Shown: in pieces, positions 48,501-61,944 of the stretch
Layout of the letters: every line of letters begins with the position of its first letter
How positions within the stretch are numbered: the first letter of the stretch is position 1
Source of the DNA: Pseudoscleropodium purum
Lineage: Eukaryota > Streptophyta > Bryopsida > Hypnales > Brachytheciaceae
DNA length: 64,000 bases
NCBI GenBank assembly: GCA_963969395.1
Contig: OZ017795.1
Coordinates: forward strand, 3,162,001 to 3,226,000
Reading direction: 5' to 3'
The notes under the pieces: generated by a model
The model's database searches: none
Seen by the model: only the letters and a program-made list of their open reading frames with translations
Told to the model about the DNA's origin: nothing
Position numbers and translations under genes: made by a program

Positions 48501-50960
48501 ATTGAAAAATTCAACTTGTTTATATGAGGATCAACATTTAGAAGAACATTTTATAAACACCTTATCTTAGTTATAAATTTTCAACTTTTTTTATGCATAT
48601 TGAATATCTACTGATAATTGATTGAAGAAATTTTATGCAAATGCAATAATTTGTTATTAGGTTCTTTATGGGTAATGATAAGGTAGGATGAACTATTTTC
48701 AAGCAAAGTTCACTCAACTACAAGAACTACCACTAGAGTCATAATATTCATCCAATTGACAATTATTGTTGAATTAGTATGACTTGATTTATTGATCAAT
48801 GTTTACCATCAAAACATTTATTTGTTACAAAATTAGTTTCATATCCCTCACAAGTCATAATTGTAATTTAGGTAAACCCTTAACTAATGGAATATTTTAT
48901 ATTTAGATAAGCTATAGTTACAAAAAGACATTTGAAAAAAAAAGATATTACAAATATTTAGTGATTTTATAATCCCTATCAAAATTGTTCTAAAATAGTA
49001 TCTAGTGAAATCACAAATATATAGAAAAAAAATGTATTTTGGATGAATTTTTTTCCATCTAGTCCTTATCTTTCTATATTACTTTTAGATCCAATAATTT
49101 TAAAATTTTAATGTAGATTTAAATTATCAAAAATATTGTTTGAAGTTTTTTTTATAGTTTAAATTATATTTAATATGATAAAATACTAATTCAAAATAAA
49201 AAGTTGAAAAATAAATAATTTTTTATTCAACTATAAATGAAAAAATATTTGGCCCTCAATTATGAGAAAAAATAATTCTTAGTGCATGTATACTTTTTAG
49301 TGCAGCTTAACAATCTATTTGAACTTTGTTTGGTAAGTTCCAAAATTTTAAAAACTACGAGGCTTTGAAGTCAAATATAAATAAAAATTGAAATATAAAA
49401 TTGAAATGATATTAGTATTTTATGAAGTACATAATTTATAGCAAGGTTTAAAAGTTTCAAAATTGTAAAGATATTTTTTTGTGGCTATCAATCATTTTAT
49501 TTGTATGTTTTCTTGATGTATTATAATCAAGTTCAAACTCCAACTCAAATTTGTAAGAAAATTAAACAAGTTTATTGGTAAGAAATGTTTCTATATACAT
49601 AATACAATCTTTCCAATAATCAAATCCAAATTTTTCATCAAATGTTGGATTTGTAAGGGGGAAAAAAACTTCTCTAGAAAATTATCTTATTAGAATTAAA
49701 TTATTTTTTGGTAATTTAATTAACCTAAAGTTTATGGACTTTGAGGTAGTTGAAGCACCATAAACAAAAGATAGCCATAGTACCATCGGTAGCTAAAGCA
49801 CCATGGGATATATATAATTCCAAAAAGATATACCACTAGTATGTACATACTACACCTAACAAGTCTTTACATATTCAATAGTATGAAGAAAAAAAATACT
49901 CCATCCTTCTCAAAATGATCCTCTTTTTTAACAAGATGTTTTAAAAAAGATGTTCTGGATGAAGGTTGAAAATAATAGTATTCAAATCCATTTTGAGCTA
50001 TAAGTAGAATTGATGCACTCCTATTGTCCTAAAAAATTTGAGTTTTGAATTAGTTTTCAAATTGTAGTTGTGGAGCATTGAAAAATGGGATTTTCTTGCC
50101 ATTTGGGGGAGCATTTGTGTCCACTCATTTGTCCAATCTAGCAGAGTTCCCACATTGGCAAGTTGTTGCTGTGCTATTCCCGCACTTTTATGTTATGTCA
50201 TTTGACCCATGGATGCCATACTATGTGATGTGTATGTACCTTTGGATCTAAAGAGCTTTTGTATGCTATTGTGGAGTAAATGAAATGAAATAACCAAAAA
50301 AAGTCATTTGAACATCCTAACAATTTGGATACTAAACAAATGAATACCTCATTTTGAGCGAGCTATATGTGCATCCCTATTTGAGACTACTGAATTCATT
50401 TTGTTTTTCAACATGAATGCTAAGTCTTTTACATATTCTATGACAAGTGTTTCTATACAAATACTGGTGAAATCATAGTTTATTATTCTTTGTTAACCAA
50501 AATGTAAAAGCATGTCACTTTTGACAAGACAATTTTTTTAAAAGCACTAAGAATTCCCGTACTTCCACATCATAACATAAAAATTAATTTAGGACACAAA
50601 ATACATGGGAGCAAGAAGATCATTTTAGAACAAAGGGAATATCTCAAGTAGTATATTCAACAACTTAGTCAATGAAGGAAATATAATTAAGTTGAACATC
50701 TCTACCAATATCTCTTTTCTATTTGTCAAATGGCAAGATACAGTCACATCTTTTGTCTTTCTTCTCATCACCAATGCAAGGTTGATGCATGTGAGAAGTT
50801 GCAAGTGATTAGAATCTATTTGAAATCACAATTAAGATTGAGTAAAGTCATGATCATTTTATTTGTTTGCAAGTGAAACCCATAGATTTGACTCTTTCAC
50901 TCAACTCTCAAGGTATTTGATTGCATCTCATTGCAAATCAAATTGTTGATTCATTACATT
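48500..50960. other. AT-rich intergenic DNA, nothing identified
   Basis: No gene, RNA or repeat was recognised until the gag fragment. Confidence 0.5.
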
Positions 50961-50967
50961 TATTTTA

Positions 50968-51069
50968 ATGATAGCTAGTCCTTCTAGGCTTAGCTTCTTG
51001 GACATGTTTGATGGTGAGAACTTCCATGCTTGGAAGCTTCAAATGTCCTTCCTTTTGAATAGAAAAGGA
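50968..51069 (+). mobile_element. Copia (Ty1) retrotransposon gag N-terminal fragment
   Basis: The frame reads MIASPSRLSFLDMFDGENFH then AWKLQMSFLLNRKGY and stops at TGA. The core F-DG-NF-AW-K-M-LL is the classic start of plant copia gag polyproteins (L-G-NY-W---M---L). Only about 33 codons remain. No protease, integrase or reverse transcriptase follows, because the invertase gene begins on the other strand about 50 bp on. It is a truncated relic. No LTR was identified upstream. Confidence 0.65.
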
Positions 51070-51122
51070 TATTGAAAATTGGTGAAGAACCAAATCCGTT
51101 TCTGAATTCTGCTGCGAATGCA

Positions 51123-54100
51123 TCAAGAAATATCCAAGAAGGGGTGTCTATTCGCCTTTCTATTTCTCGCCATTTTCTGCATCCCAACACCTTTCATTTG
51201 CCAAATATCAATTCTCCTCACAGTGATGTGATTAGTGCCATTGTTAAAGAGGAAAACATGAGCCTGTTCATTCACTGCCTTTGTTGGATAAACGCGAGAG
51301 GTGATTGCCATGCGGCCTCCCTGCACAAAGTTCTCAATGATGGAGTGGTCCACCTGACCCAGCAGAACCAAAACACGTTAGCAAGTTTCCATGAACCACA
51401 ACATCTTGTTAGACATGAACATTTCCATCCAGACATTTTTTTCATGCATCCGTATATTCCTAGAAATCTTTTGTAAATTTTGTAGCATTTGTAGAGTCCC
51501 TATTCTCAAAACAATTTTGTTAAAATTTCTAATATTGAAAGAGAGAATGATTCACTTCAGGAACTGGGTTATAGTGGTTCTCAAATGATCTGAACGATGA
51601 TGTGATATAAAAATTTGAAAAACTGCCATATTTTGAACTTTATGCTTCGTATTCATCCCAAAAATCTGTGTTGAAAATCATCAATATTCACATCAAATTT
51701 TTAGACAGACCTTTAGGAGCTAAACCCTAAACCCTAAACAGAAAAACTCGAAATCTAACAAATTCCAGCGTTTTAAGGTATTGTGACCACGTTGCTAGGC
51801 TTGCACCCAAATCAGGATGACACGCACCACAAGGGGCCTCAACCAAGCACACAGAGCTGCCAGGAGACGGCACTGAGCACATGTTATCGGCAACTCTTGG
51901 TGCACAAATATTGATAGAATTATTACTAAAGAGGTCAACGATGGGACAATAAAACAGGAAAAAGAGACTCACCAACACGCGCAAAGATAAAAAATCTTCT
52001 GTGGGTAACATACGGACGTTGCCCCAGTATGCGGAGCTGTCAACACCATCCAACAAAGAAGATCTGCACAAAAGGCACTTGGATCGGGTTATATAGATAT
52101 CTGCAAAAAAATTCCACCTTCCAAATCCATTATTCTACGGATACGCATGAAGTAACATTTGATTATACATGGAACCAGCAGATGCACCAACAATAATGCT
52201 CCATAAAACGCAAAATGAGCTCTCAAGTTTGAAGCTAGTATAACCTGCTCTGGTCACTGCAAAAGTGTGTGGCCCATCGTCCATCTTTGGACAGAGATAT
52301 ATAGAAAAAGACTGCAGTCTGCTCTTGCAAGGCATCGTCTGCCATGACCAGAAGCCCAAATGGTCCAAATATGCCTCGCTGGGCTGACCCTCGGTTACTG
52401 CAGTCAAATGGGTTGTCGGAGTGTCTATCATCATTCATGCTCACGTTGGACACATCAGGATACTCGAACATAACCTCTATATCCAGCTGCACGTACAAAT
52501 GTCAATGGACTTTGAGTAGCTCATAGATATGGGAGTATGGTGCATCCATCTCGCCACCACCACTAGCTCCAAACCGAAAGTTTGTTCCCACTATGATATA
52601 GACTCCTAGCAGTCTTCAACGACCCCACCATGATTGTTTCGCATCTACCATCTGCTTCATATAGTTCTTGTCTACAGATTCTGACACATCAATCAAAATG
52701 TGCACGTGATGTCTTTGGAAACGAGCAAGCAGGTTCAAGACGCCAAACGGCCTTAAAATCGAGCTTAAAATCAAAAGCTGGATGGGCGTTTTCACCTGGC
52801 CTCCAGAGGATCCCTCGATTTTGACGATACTGGCTGCCTCCAATTTCACCTTGGTTTTTGATATTTTATTACCTCTCAAAGATTTCACCTCTTCAACTGG
52901 AGCCTGTATGAGGTTATCCCCTAATTTGCTGTCCAGCAACACTGTCCTTGGTATTGCCTGCAATGAGGATACCATTTCAAAAGGTCAGACAAGTATCTAA
53001 GAAACTCATTCGGGCAGGCTTCTGTTTACAAAGACAATTTGCTTACCAGCAGAGATGCCCAGCCTTTGGCAATATCCTGAGTTTCGGTGTCGGATTCATT
53101 GGACCATCCCCAATTAATGCGACGCTGCTTCACGGGGTCATAAAATGACTTTGAAGCGTAGAACTTGCCATAATCGTATTGCAGCCCATAGATGACATCG
53201 AAATCTCGGTTCATGGGAGTGAAGGCATCAGTAACCTCGTTGTACAAACCCACCGCATAGTAGTCACGATGGGTATCGAAGGAGCTCACTTTCAAGACAT
53301 GCATGACTGAAGGTCCCCGAGTAGATGTGTCAAGCCCCATTCGTCCCTTCGAATCTACAGGAAAAAAGTCCAAACATTCCCACATTCCTGTCTGGGGGAT
53401 TGCGCGGAGTCTGTCCTTCTTTAGTTCCCAGTGCACGAGATCATCACTCTTATAGACCAACGCCATTCCAATTTGTCTTACTTCGGCTCCCACTGTCATT
53501 CTCCACGAGCCATCCTCTACTTGCCAAGCAGTTGTAGGGTCTCTGAAGTCCCGTTTGAAAACCCAATCCGGATGCCTGAGAACTGGATTTTCAGGAATCT
53601 TTACCCATTTGCGAAGGTATGGATCACTAGCATTCGCTGGCACAGCAATGTTTTGCGTCTGTTCAAGGTCAACAGTGCAGCCTGTGTGTTTTGCCATATC
53701 ATCAAAGTATCAGCAGTGAAACCGATTGCACCAAATATTCATTCTAAAATACATACCCAGTGGATTGGGGATCACAGATGACTTGCCTGTGTAAAGAATC
53801 ATAGGTATGCCATCAGGTCGAATAGTAGCAGAACCAGTCCATACCCCTCCGACATCGTACCAATGGTCGGAAATCAGAGCAGGTTCAAGATCCAGCCAGT
53901 GCAGGAGATCCTTTGAGACTGCATGACCCCATATGAGGTTGCCCCACACAGCGCCCCCCGGATTGTACTGGTAGAATAAGTGATAGAACCCCTTGTAGAA
54001 CATAGGTCCTGCTCCGCAAAGAATTAAAAAAATTGGGTTCAGCTCGATCAAATGCGCAACCCTAGAGCCGTACAATCAGAATATAATTTACTCGTGAAGA

Positions 54101-54689
54101 ACAAAGTGATATCCAAACAGAAAGTTCAGGTAGAACGGAAAACGACGCACCATTGGGGTCTGTGGAATGCAAGGTCGAATCCCAGCATCCATGTCAAACC
54201 ACCGAAAAACTAGGGTTAGGAGGAATGGTATCTCACAGCAGCGTCGAAGAAAAGGGAAGGGAAATGGCCTAATGCAAGAAGAAGAATCGATCATACGCAC
54301 AGAAGTCAACCACGTAAATGAATGTCCAAAATTCGTAAAATCGGTGGTACCCTCAAAGAGAACCATCATATGTCAAGCCGAGTCGATTAACTCTAAACCA
54401 GAATTGCTTGCTCACCATTCATCCAGTTTTTGGCAGGCTGGAAATGATATGATGATCGGGAAAGCTCGGGCCCGAAGGCGGAAGGGTCTGCATCATTCAC
54501 CCCAGTATCGAAGCTGACATCGTTCTGGACTACGAACGGATGAACAAACTTGGAAAAACCGCTCCTTCCTGAACACCAAATCGTTCCAGCGCAACCCACA
54601 AAGAAGAGGAAAATGCTCACACTGGCCCATGTGTTCTTCCATGTGCTCCGAGAGGGAGACACCTTCAACAAAATCCTCATCCTCCGCAT
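51123..54689 (-). CDS. Acid beta-fructofuranosidase (vacuolar-type invertase, GH32)
   Basis: It hydrolyses sucrose to glucose and fructose. Exons on the minus strand, all phase-consistent: 54689-54416, 54159-54151 (9-bp mini-exon), 54008-53757, 53681-53047, 52957-52796, 52486-52245, 52063-51973, 51353-51123, giving 631 residues. A basic N-terminus ([10 protein letters not shown]) and a membrane segment ([17 protein letters not shown]) fit the anchored precursor of vacuolar invertases. The nucleophile motif [15 protein letters not shown] is assembled across exons 1-3, with the mini-exon supplying DPN. RDPTTAW and WECLDF (acid/base Glu) follow, then the beta-sandwich domain with [20 protein letters not shown] and WQM. 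WECLDF has Leu where vacuolar enzymes have Val and wall enzymes Pro. Exons of 162 and 242 bp are the sizes usual in plant invertases, and the usual ~860-bp exon 3 is split by a 75-bp intron at 53756-53682. The reading frame stays open upstream of the ATG, so an earlier start via an unseen exon is possible. Confidence 0.93.
51700..51740 (+). repeat. Short interstitial telomere-like repeat
   Basis: Within the last invertase intron, GAGCTAAACCCTAAACCCTA and AACAG give three CCCTAAA-type units directly after an A/B-like terminus (CCTTTAGGAG). It is far too short to be a telomere. Confidence 0.7.
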
Positions 54690-54753
54690 CCTAGAATTGC
54701 AAAAGCGCAACACTCCCTCCTCTTCTTCTGTGCCATTTGACTTCAACTTACAT
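54677..54753 (-). promoter_or_regulatory. Upstream ORFs overlapping the invertase start
   Basis: Ahead of the chosen start (54689) lie a start-stop element (ATGTAA, 54753-54748) and a 19-codon uORF (54736-54677). The uORF is out of frame, reads [19 protein letters not shown], and ends 12 bases past the main ATG. Such overlap would reduce initiation at the main ATG if the leader includes this region. Transcript start is unknown. Confidence 0.4.
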
Positions 54754-54759
54754 ATGCTC

Positions 54760-57700
54760 GGGGATCCAGATTCGGTAAAACACTTTAGTACGTTACTCAG
54801 ACCCTGCCAGGCTGCAGGCAAGGGAGTTCCCTTCCCCGTCCTGAGTTGAAGAGTCAAAAGCTTCTCAAGAGGACGCCTAAACAGGCTTTGAAGATAAGAT
54901 AAGTTAAGTTAAGATAGGCCCGCTTTGGGGTTGGTCATGTCGTCCACGTTACCCTGCAGGCCTGCAAAGTTGCACTGCACTGTACAGAACAGTAAGGGAG
55001 CAGCACCTACAAGAGACGTACACTGCACAAACAAGTGGAAAAAGATACCGTTCAGTCTACTGAAAACAAATTAAGAAAGAGATTAAAGTGAGGACACATT
55101 TGATGTAAGATGAGAATATGAGATGCAAACGTTCCAATTGCAACGTAAGTTATGTGAGGTTTCCAAAAAGCGCGAACGTAAACATCAATGGATCAGCACT
55201 CATTAGATTTCAAAACACGAAGTTCAATTCTAAGCAAAGAGCATGGCGTGGAGAAAGACTAACCTCTACTGTTCCCCTTTTCACACCTGTGGTTTCACAG
55301 CGATTTGATTTGCATAGAACGCCGGAGCAATCCATTAGTTGAACACAAACTCAGACTGGATCACGAAGTGCTGTACTGTACTGGAATAACCCCAACGAAT
55401 CTTGCATGATGTAAGTTAGGTCAATCTCAAAAATCAAAACTGATTTCAAATAGTGTAATTCATCTTAGGAGGGTTCACTTCTCAAAATATTGTTAATAGA
55501 CTTCATCTTCTAGCAGAAATATTTCTTAAACAATGATCGAAGTTCATTTTGAAACTTTCATGACGTGAAGGGCTAACGAATTCATATCAACAGACTGATA
55601 AAAGCACATCTTTGCAGGAGCTTGAGAAAACTCAACAAGGAGTACAAGAAAATAGTGCGCCTGGGGTTTAGCCAAGATCCACCCACAAACTTCGCCTTTC
55701 ACTGAGATTTCTTCCCCAAGGCTACTAGAAGTTGGAGGGCTTAGCAACGTTTCAGCTATGTTTTGTAAGATGCTTCATTAATGGATGTGTTTTAAGAAAA
55801 AAAAACTGGAAATTTTGTAACTTAATCTTTGTTCATATACCAAAGTTGAATGTCAATTGTAGAATCAAGTTTTTGTATTCCATTGTTCAAACATTCATTG
55901 ATACAAACATTGATGCATAATGTGAATTCTAGCATCTAGAATCCTTTGCACAATCAAAAGAACATTAAAACTAACAATACCATGCATGCTGTACATTCTA
56001 AATACCCTCCCAAATCCAAAGTTTCCAAACACTAAAAATATCAAGAATTAGATGGCTGCCCGAAGACCATGGCTCTCCATGAAGGTAAAAGTACCAAATT
56101 GGGCCTCCTAACCTACTTGTATTCAATTTCGAGTAGATCAATTTCATTGGGATTTTCTTTGTTCAATTTTATTTATTTATTGACCAACTTCTAGTAATAT
56201 AAAATTTGGCTCTATTTGAATTACGCTATTCACAATATGATCGATCAAATCTACTACTCTCTACGATGAATCCTTGGTCATTTCTACAATAAGGGGTTGA
56301 GGATTTGAAAAGGTGCATTGGAACATTTATGTACCTAAATTACCATGGTAGAATTGGCAAGAGGCACAAGATCTATTTGGAAACTTACTTCCATGAATCC
56401 TACTACCATCATCCTTACCTAACATGAGAGACATTTGGTCATGATGATTGCATATGCAACCCTTGAGGTAGGTCTCCACCCATTGGACAATTGTTGCTTA
56501 ATTCTCCACTAGGCACATACACCCTATATATCCTTCCATCTTGATCCTTAACATACCCTTAAACCCAAGAAACTTCAATTACAATCTCTTTCACTTTTTC
56601 CTTCTTGCAAATGGACTTCTAGATAGAAAGATGAAAATTTGGTTGTCTCATGCTAGCTCAAGACAATGAATATTTCCCACCTTTCATGGTATTTTTTATT
56701 TATTTTGGATTTAGGGTCTCAATCAAAATAGTAAATCTCAATTCAAATGCTTCATTGGCAAAGATCAAAGAACTTGTTTACTTTGATTCTATACTATTGA
56801 TTGAAAATTTTTTAGACAACATCAATAAGATCTAAATGATACCATTTACATTTGTCTTTCTTTATATGGCATGTTATTTTTGTGTTTAATAGTTTTTCAA
56901 ATTATAGAAAAAAATATTTTTTAAAGTAATTGAATTGATTATCATCTTAGGGAATATAATGCAAATTACTACAATTTTAAATTTAATAATATGAAATTCT
57001 ATTTCTATACTATCATTATTATATTCCATGATTTTTTTGTATCACTTACATTTAATCCAATAAAGAACCACCTTATTGGAATGTCAATATTGAAAACTTT
57101 ATATTTCAAGACCTTCATATATTTAGAAATGGATTACATTGTTATTTCCAAAGTCCCATCATTTTAAAGTGTTGACCAATCATTTTTGAATTTTAAAATA
57201 AATAAAGCAATGTTGTCTAAAAAACAAAAGATATTATAATCCTAACAACATTTTGAAGAAAACTCTATATGAAAGTAGAAAGTTTCTACACCTCCAAAAT
57301 ATTAGTATCAACCTTTTATTTTACAAATATTGTAATTAGTACATAAACAAACATTGCACATATCATGACTCTTGAAGCAACATCCTACACCTTAGAATAA
57401 TTTGAAATTGATACCAACAAACAATTTAATTTTAGAAGGTCAAATTTGACTTGGAATGTATAAAATTTCATTCATTTATTGGTATATATGAATTAGGATA
57501 ATCTCAATGAAATTAGAAGTAAATGTCATGTCATGATTCAAATTACTTATTCAAGAAATGTGAGGTCCAATAAAGATCAAAAGCTTTCCAATTAGAACCA
57601 CTAACTTAGAAGACAATTTCATCTTTGTAGAGCAATATGAAATGTTTCTGTTACCTAATTAATTATATACGGTTCACAGTTAAGACCAATTAAAGGTGCC

Positions 57701-60700
57701 ATAATTAAAGACAATTTAGATTAAATGATTCAAATATAGCTATATACTAATCTAGCCTCAATTTGAGTATAAGATGTTTACACTACAAGCCATAGAAGGC
57801 TTTGTTCCAATATTACATTATTTTATATTTAGAGCACAATCATGAGGCATAAATACCTCATATATTTTATGAGAGGGTGAAGTTTGGTATAAATTTAAAA
57901 AAAATTTGGTCAAAAGTGCCATATGTCATTCTTTGATTGATGTAGGGTGACATGGACCTTTTAAAATACGATGTTGAAATCCAATTTCAACACTTCTTTT
58001 CTAGAATTGATTGTTACAAATGGAAATTAGTTAGTATTAATACATGCTTATTTGAAGTTGGTCTAAAATAGTCCTTATCTTAATCCCTAAAAGATTGAGT
58101 GTTTGAGCAAAACATTTGTTTTCTTGACTAGCACTTGTAACAAGCATAATTTGTCATTCATGTTGAATAATTTTAATGATTTCCACCATTAAAATGAAAG
58201 AAGACTTATGTAGCTTTCCTATGAAAAAAAAATTTGATGAAATTGCACAATTTTTGAGAAAATGCCACTATAGCAAGATTGATGAAAGAAGTTTAGTTAG
58301 GGGATAATTTATACATACACTAAAATAGGGAAATATAATGCTCAAAAGTGCTACAAAACTTGACTTTTTTTTTCTCAAAAATACATATCATTGGGATATT
58401 GATATGTAGTTGTTTTCAAATCATTTTAAAATGTGCCAAAAAAAAGATATGAGAATGTGTAGTGTCAACCTCGGGGTCAACCTAGAGGGCCTTTTCCATT
58501 CTCTAAAAATTCCCCCCAAATGGTATAATTCAATCATTTCTTGATTGGATTGCAACATCGAATTTAGCAAAAAAAACACATCTAAGGTGGAGGCACCAAT
58601 AACCAATCATCTAAGTAATTTAGGAGTACATTATGCGTAGTATGAGTTGGTGGATATTTTTCCCACGTAAAAAGATAGGAAATATAGAGATTGCTAAATT
58701 TTTAGGTATATATTCAGAAAATTGAAATTACAATTCATTTTGGGAGGTAAAAGAACTCTTGACCTATAAACAATGTCTAGAGTCTTTTAATTCCAATCAT
58801 TCAAGATAGTACTATCTTGCTCACTACTTTAGATAATGTGTCATAATCTTATTAGTCCTAGCCTTGAAAAGGATTAAAAAAAAACAAATTTCAAGCTTGA
58901 GATTTGGCTAAGGTTGGAAATAGCACACCCTTCAAGTTGGATACAAGGCATAGTTGGTTATTGGTGCCTCGACCTTAGGGTCTTTTTATTCTTTACGGAT
59001 TGTTAGTGAGGTTCATATTTTGAATTTTCTACTTTCTGGTCATGTAAGAGTTATATAAGTGTTATCACCTTGATTCATCTATGAATCACTTCCTAGATAA
59101 TAGATATGATTGTAAATTGATTGTATTGTAAATGCATTATTCCACCACATTTTTATTGAACGATCATGTTTTTTATACCATTTACTAAAGTAAAGTCCTT
59201 CAAATTCAAGTCTACATGGCCATGATAACCAATCTCTTGGAACAAATTATTGTTTAGGTTGAAGTCAATATGTTCAACATTATTTGTCTTTGATTGATGA
59301 GAATGTAACATTGTCTAGGCCTAATTTCCTCTCAGGATAAAAATAAAATGTCTTACCAAATGTCAAGGGCTTATTTGTGGATGAACTTAGGTATGGACTA
59401 CTATTCTTTCTTACTCTTTCCTTTAGAAAGTGGTTCATTGAATATAAAAAAATGGTCTATTTTCTAATTAAGGCTCATTTTCAAAAAGTAGCAATCAAGT
59501 ATTACACATATAAAATATGATTATATCTTGTATTGATAAATTCAATATTTTATAAATGAGACATTCTTAAATCTAACATGTCTATTGACTTTGAGTAAAG
59601 GTACATACAACTTATATGGCATATGCTCTTGAAAACCTATGTCTATTATTAGTCGTATAGGTGACTATTCAAAGTTCAAATAAAGAGGAAAGGAGAGATA
59701 TAAATAACTCTATAATCTCATTTTTTTGCTTAATGCTTTGATAATCTTAGGAGCTCTTAACTATGGAGGAAGTTAAATCCTGCCCATAAAATAGGCCCAA
59801 TAGATTGGATTTACCTTAAAGGAAAATGCAAGAATTTTTTCTCTTATAAAGATTTTTTTGGAAATTTAAATTCTTATTTGTACTCAGAGACTTCAAATTA
59901 GCTAGGCAAGGTTTTAAACAAACCCTAGACACGGCTCAAAAGTTTTTTTTTACTTTTATCTTTGGAGAACCCAAAAATTACCTTGCTCGGACTACTTTAT
60001 GGGCAAGATTTAGTATTTTTCCTTAATTACAATGTCTTCAAATGAAGGCCATAAATACACTCTATAGATGACAAATATACAATACATATATCTAGGAGCA
60101 TTTCTTTTCTAGTTACATCCATTATCTTTACTAATATAGCATTATGGTTCAAATTTTTTGATTTCCTTTACTTGATCAACATTCTTTTCCAAATAATTAA
60201 AATGAGAAAATATGGTTCAATAAATGCTCAAAAATAGAAAGATATGTTTTTTTTTAACAATTAAAGAAAATAAACATCCCATAAATTTCAATATTTGTTT
60301 TTAGAAAAAAAAAAATTGCCAACTTTAACTAGTGGGTTGAGAGAGAGAAATGATTCCAACCACTCTGAGGGGCACTTCACATGAACAATTGGTAGGAAGT
60401 TGGAAAGGCCACCATTTTTTGAGCTCTTAGCATTTGAAAAAGAGTTAATAGAGCCAAAAAACTTTGGAAGAATTTTATTGCCACTAGCAAGACACATCAA
60501 CTAGTTTATCATTAATGTACTTCTATCCTACCTCTCTAATGTGAAATCCCTCTACTATATGCAACCAATCACAATAAAGAGATTTTTTTGCTACCCATTT
60601 TTCTCACACTCCGATGTGAAATGCCTCTAAATAGTTGGCATACATGAAGCATTTGTTTATTTAAGGCCCTACATTGGTTCCAAGAGGCCAGTCCAAGTGA

Positions 60701-60920
60701 CACTTAGATTAGTTACCTTTGGAAGAAGGAAACTCTATTCTAACTAATTTAATTTGAAAAAAGAGGGAGTATAGGTTGAAAGTTGAGTAATTCATTAGAA
60801 TTGTAAAGAGGTGCAATGCGTGTAATTTAAGGTTGGTAGAGGGTGAGTAAGTTGAAAGTTAGGTAATTTGCTAGAATTGTAAAAGGCAACATAGGATCTC
60901 ATATAGGTAGTGTAAAGAAC
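54760..60920. other. Invertase 5' region, then AT-rich intergenic DNA
   Basis: The first ~600 bases (to about 55350) are GC-richer and probably contain the invertase leader and promoter. Repeated GATAAGATAAGTTAAGTTAA lies at 54893-54915. Beyond 55400 no gene, RNA or clear repeat was recognised. Confidence 0.4.
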
Positions 60921-60921
60921 A

Positions 60922-61460
60922 CTAGTATACTTTGTGTTGTTGCCACACTCATTGCCACAAAAGTGATGGCTAAGCCCTCCTCCTAATAATAAAAATAAAA
61001 GTCATTTTCTAATCTTTTAGATCATAAAACTTCAAAATTCAATATCTTCTTTTATCACAAGTCGAAACACCACAAAAAAAATTTGTGCACCTCTTCTTGC
61101 AAAGAACTTTCTGATGGTGCCAAGAATACAATTAGAGGACACCGTGTCCAAGAGATCTTACTATAACAAACAAAACATGGTACTTAAATATACTAAAAAA
61201 ACTCACATTAACACCAAAGTGATGGCTAAGCCTTCCTCCTAAAATTAAAAATAATATTCTAATTTTTTAGTTAAAAAAAACTTCAAAATTTAATCTCTTT
61301 TTTGCAATGAGTCAAAACACCACAAAACAAAGTCTATACATCCTTCCTTGTTGACAACTTTGTGATGGTGCCAAGAAAGTAACTAGAAGACACATAGTCT
61401 TGGACATCTCATTGTAATAAACAAAAGAAAATATGGTACCTGAATATAATAATACACTCA
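60922..61460 (+). repeat. G-family repeat, copy 3, internally duplicated
   Basis: It starts CTAGTATACTTTGTGTTGTT. The block with GTGATGGCTAAGCC, CAAAACACCACAAAA and GGTGCCAAGAA occurs twice, offset exactly 256 bp (60963 and 61219). The second unit ends near 61460. Confidence 0.7.
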
Positions 61461-61944
61461 AGCTAATTTACCATATGGATTATTTGTTTTAAAGTGGCCA
61501 TATTCAAAATAAAGTGCCATCATCCCTAAATTGCAATCTTCACTTTTTGTACATCTCTAAAATCGACCACTCCTAATGTACCTATATAGAAAAAACTAAA
61601 CTTTTAAAACCAAATTTTGTTCCTTCATGACTTTTGTATATATACAATATGCAAATGCCATGTTTTTTGGTGCGTTGGAACCTTGTTTCAAGTACCAACA
61701 GGAAGATATGAAAATTGAACCATTCTAATAATAGTAACTAGGCTTAGAAACAAAAGTGATGATTTGGGGGTATCCACCTTATTAGTACCGGTCAATACTA
61801 TAGATACAAGTTTAGGTAAGGAAAGGGGCTTTTCTTCAGTAAGTTAAGGTTAGTACATCGAAAAGTGATACTATCCTCATTGTGACACCTATCTACAACT
61901 GTCTAAGTTTGGAATCTCGGACAATTGTAGATCAATACTTTAAG
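61460..61944. other. AT-rich spacer, nothing identified
   Basis: No gene or repeat was recognised. Confidence 0.45.

Noticed and set aside
51072..51476. 134-codon plus-strand frame
   Set aside because: It is the complement of the last invertase exon and its intron; the minus-strand reading has clear GH32 motifs.
51719..51738. Telomere or chromosome-end signal
   Set aside because: Only about three units inside an intron, with genes on both sides.
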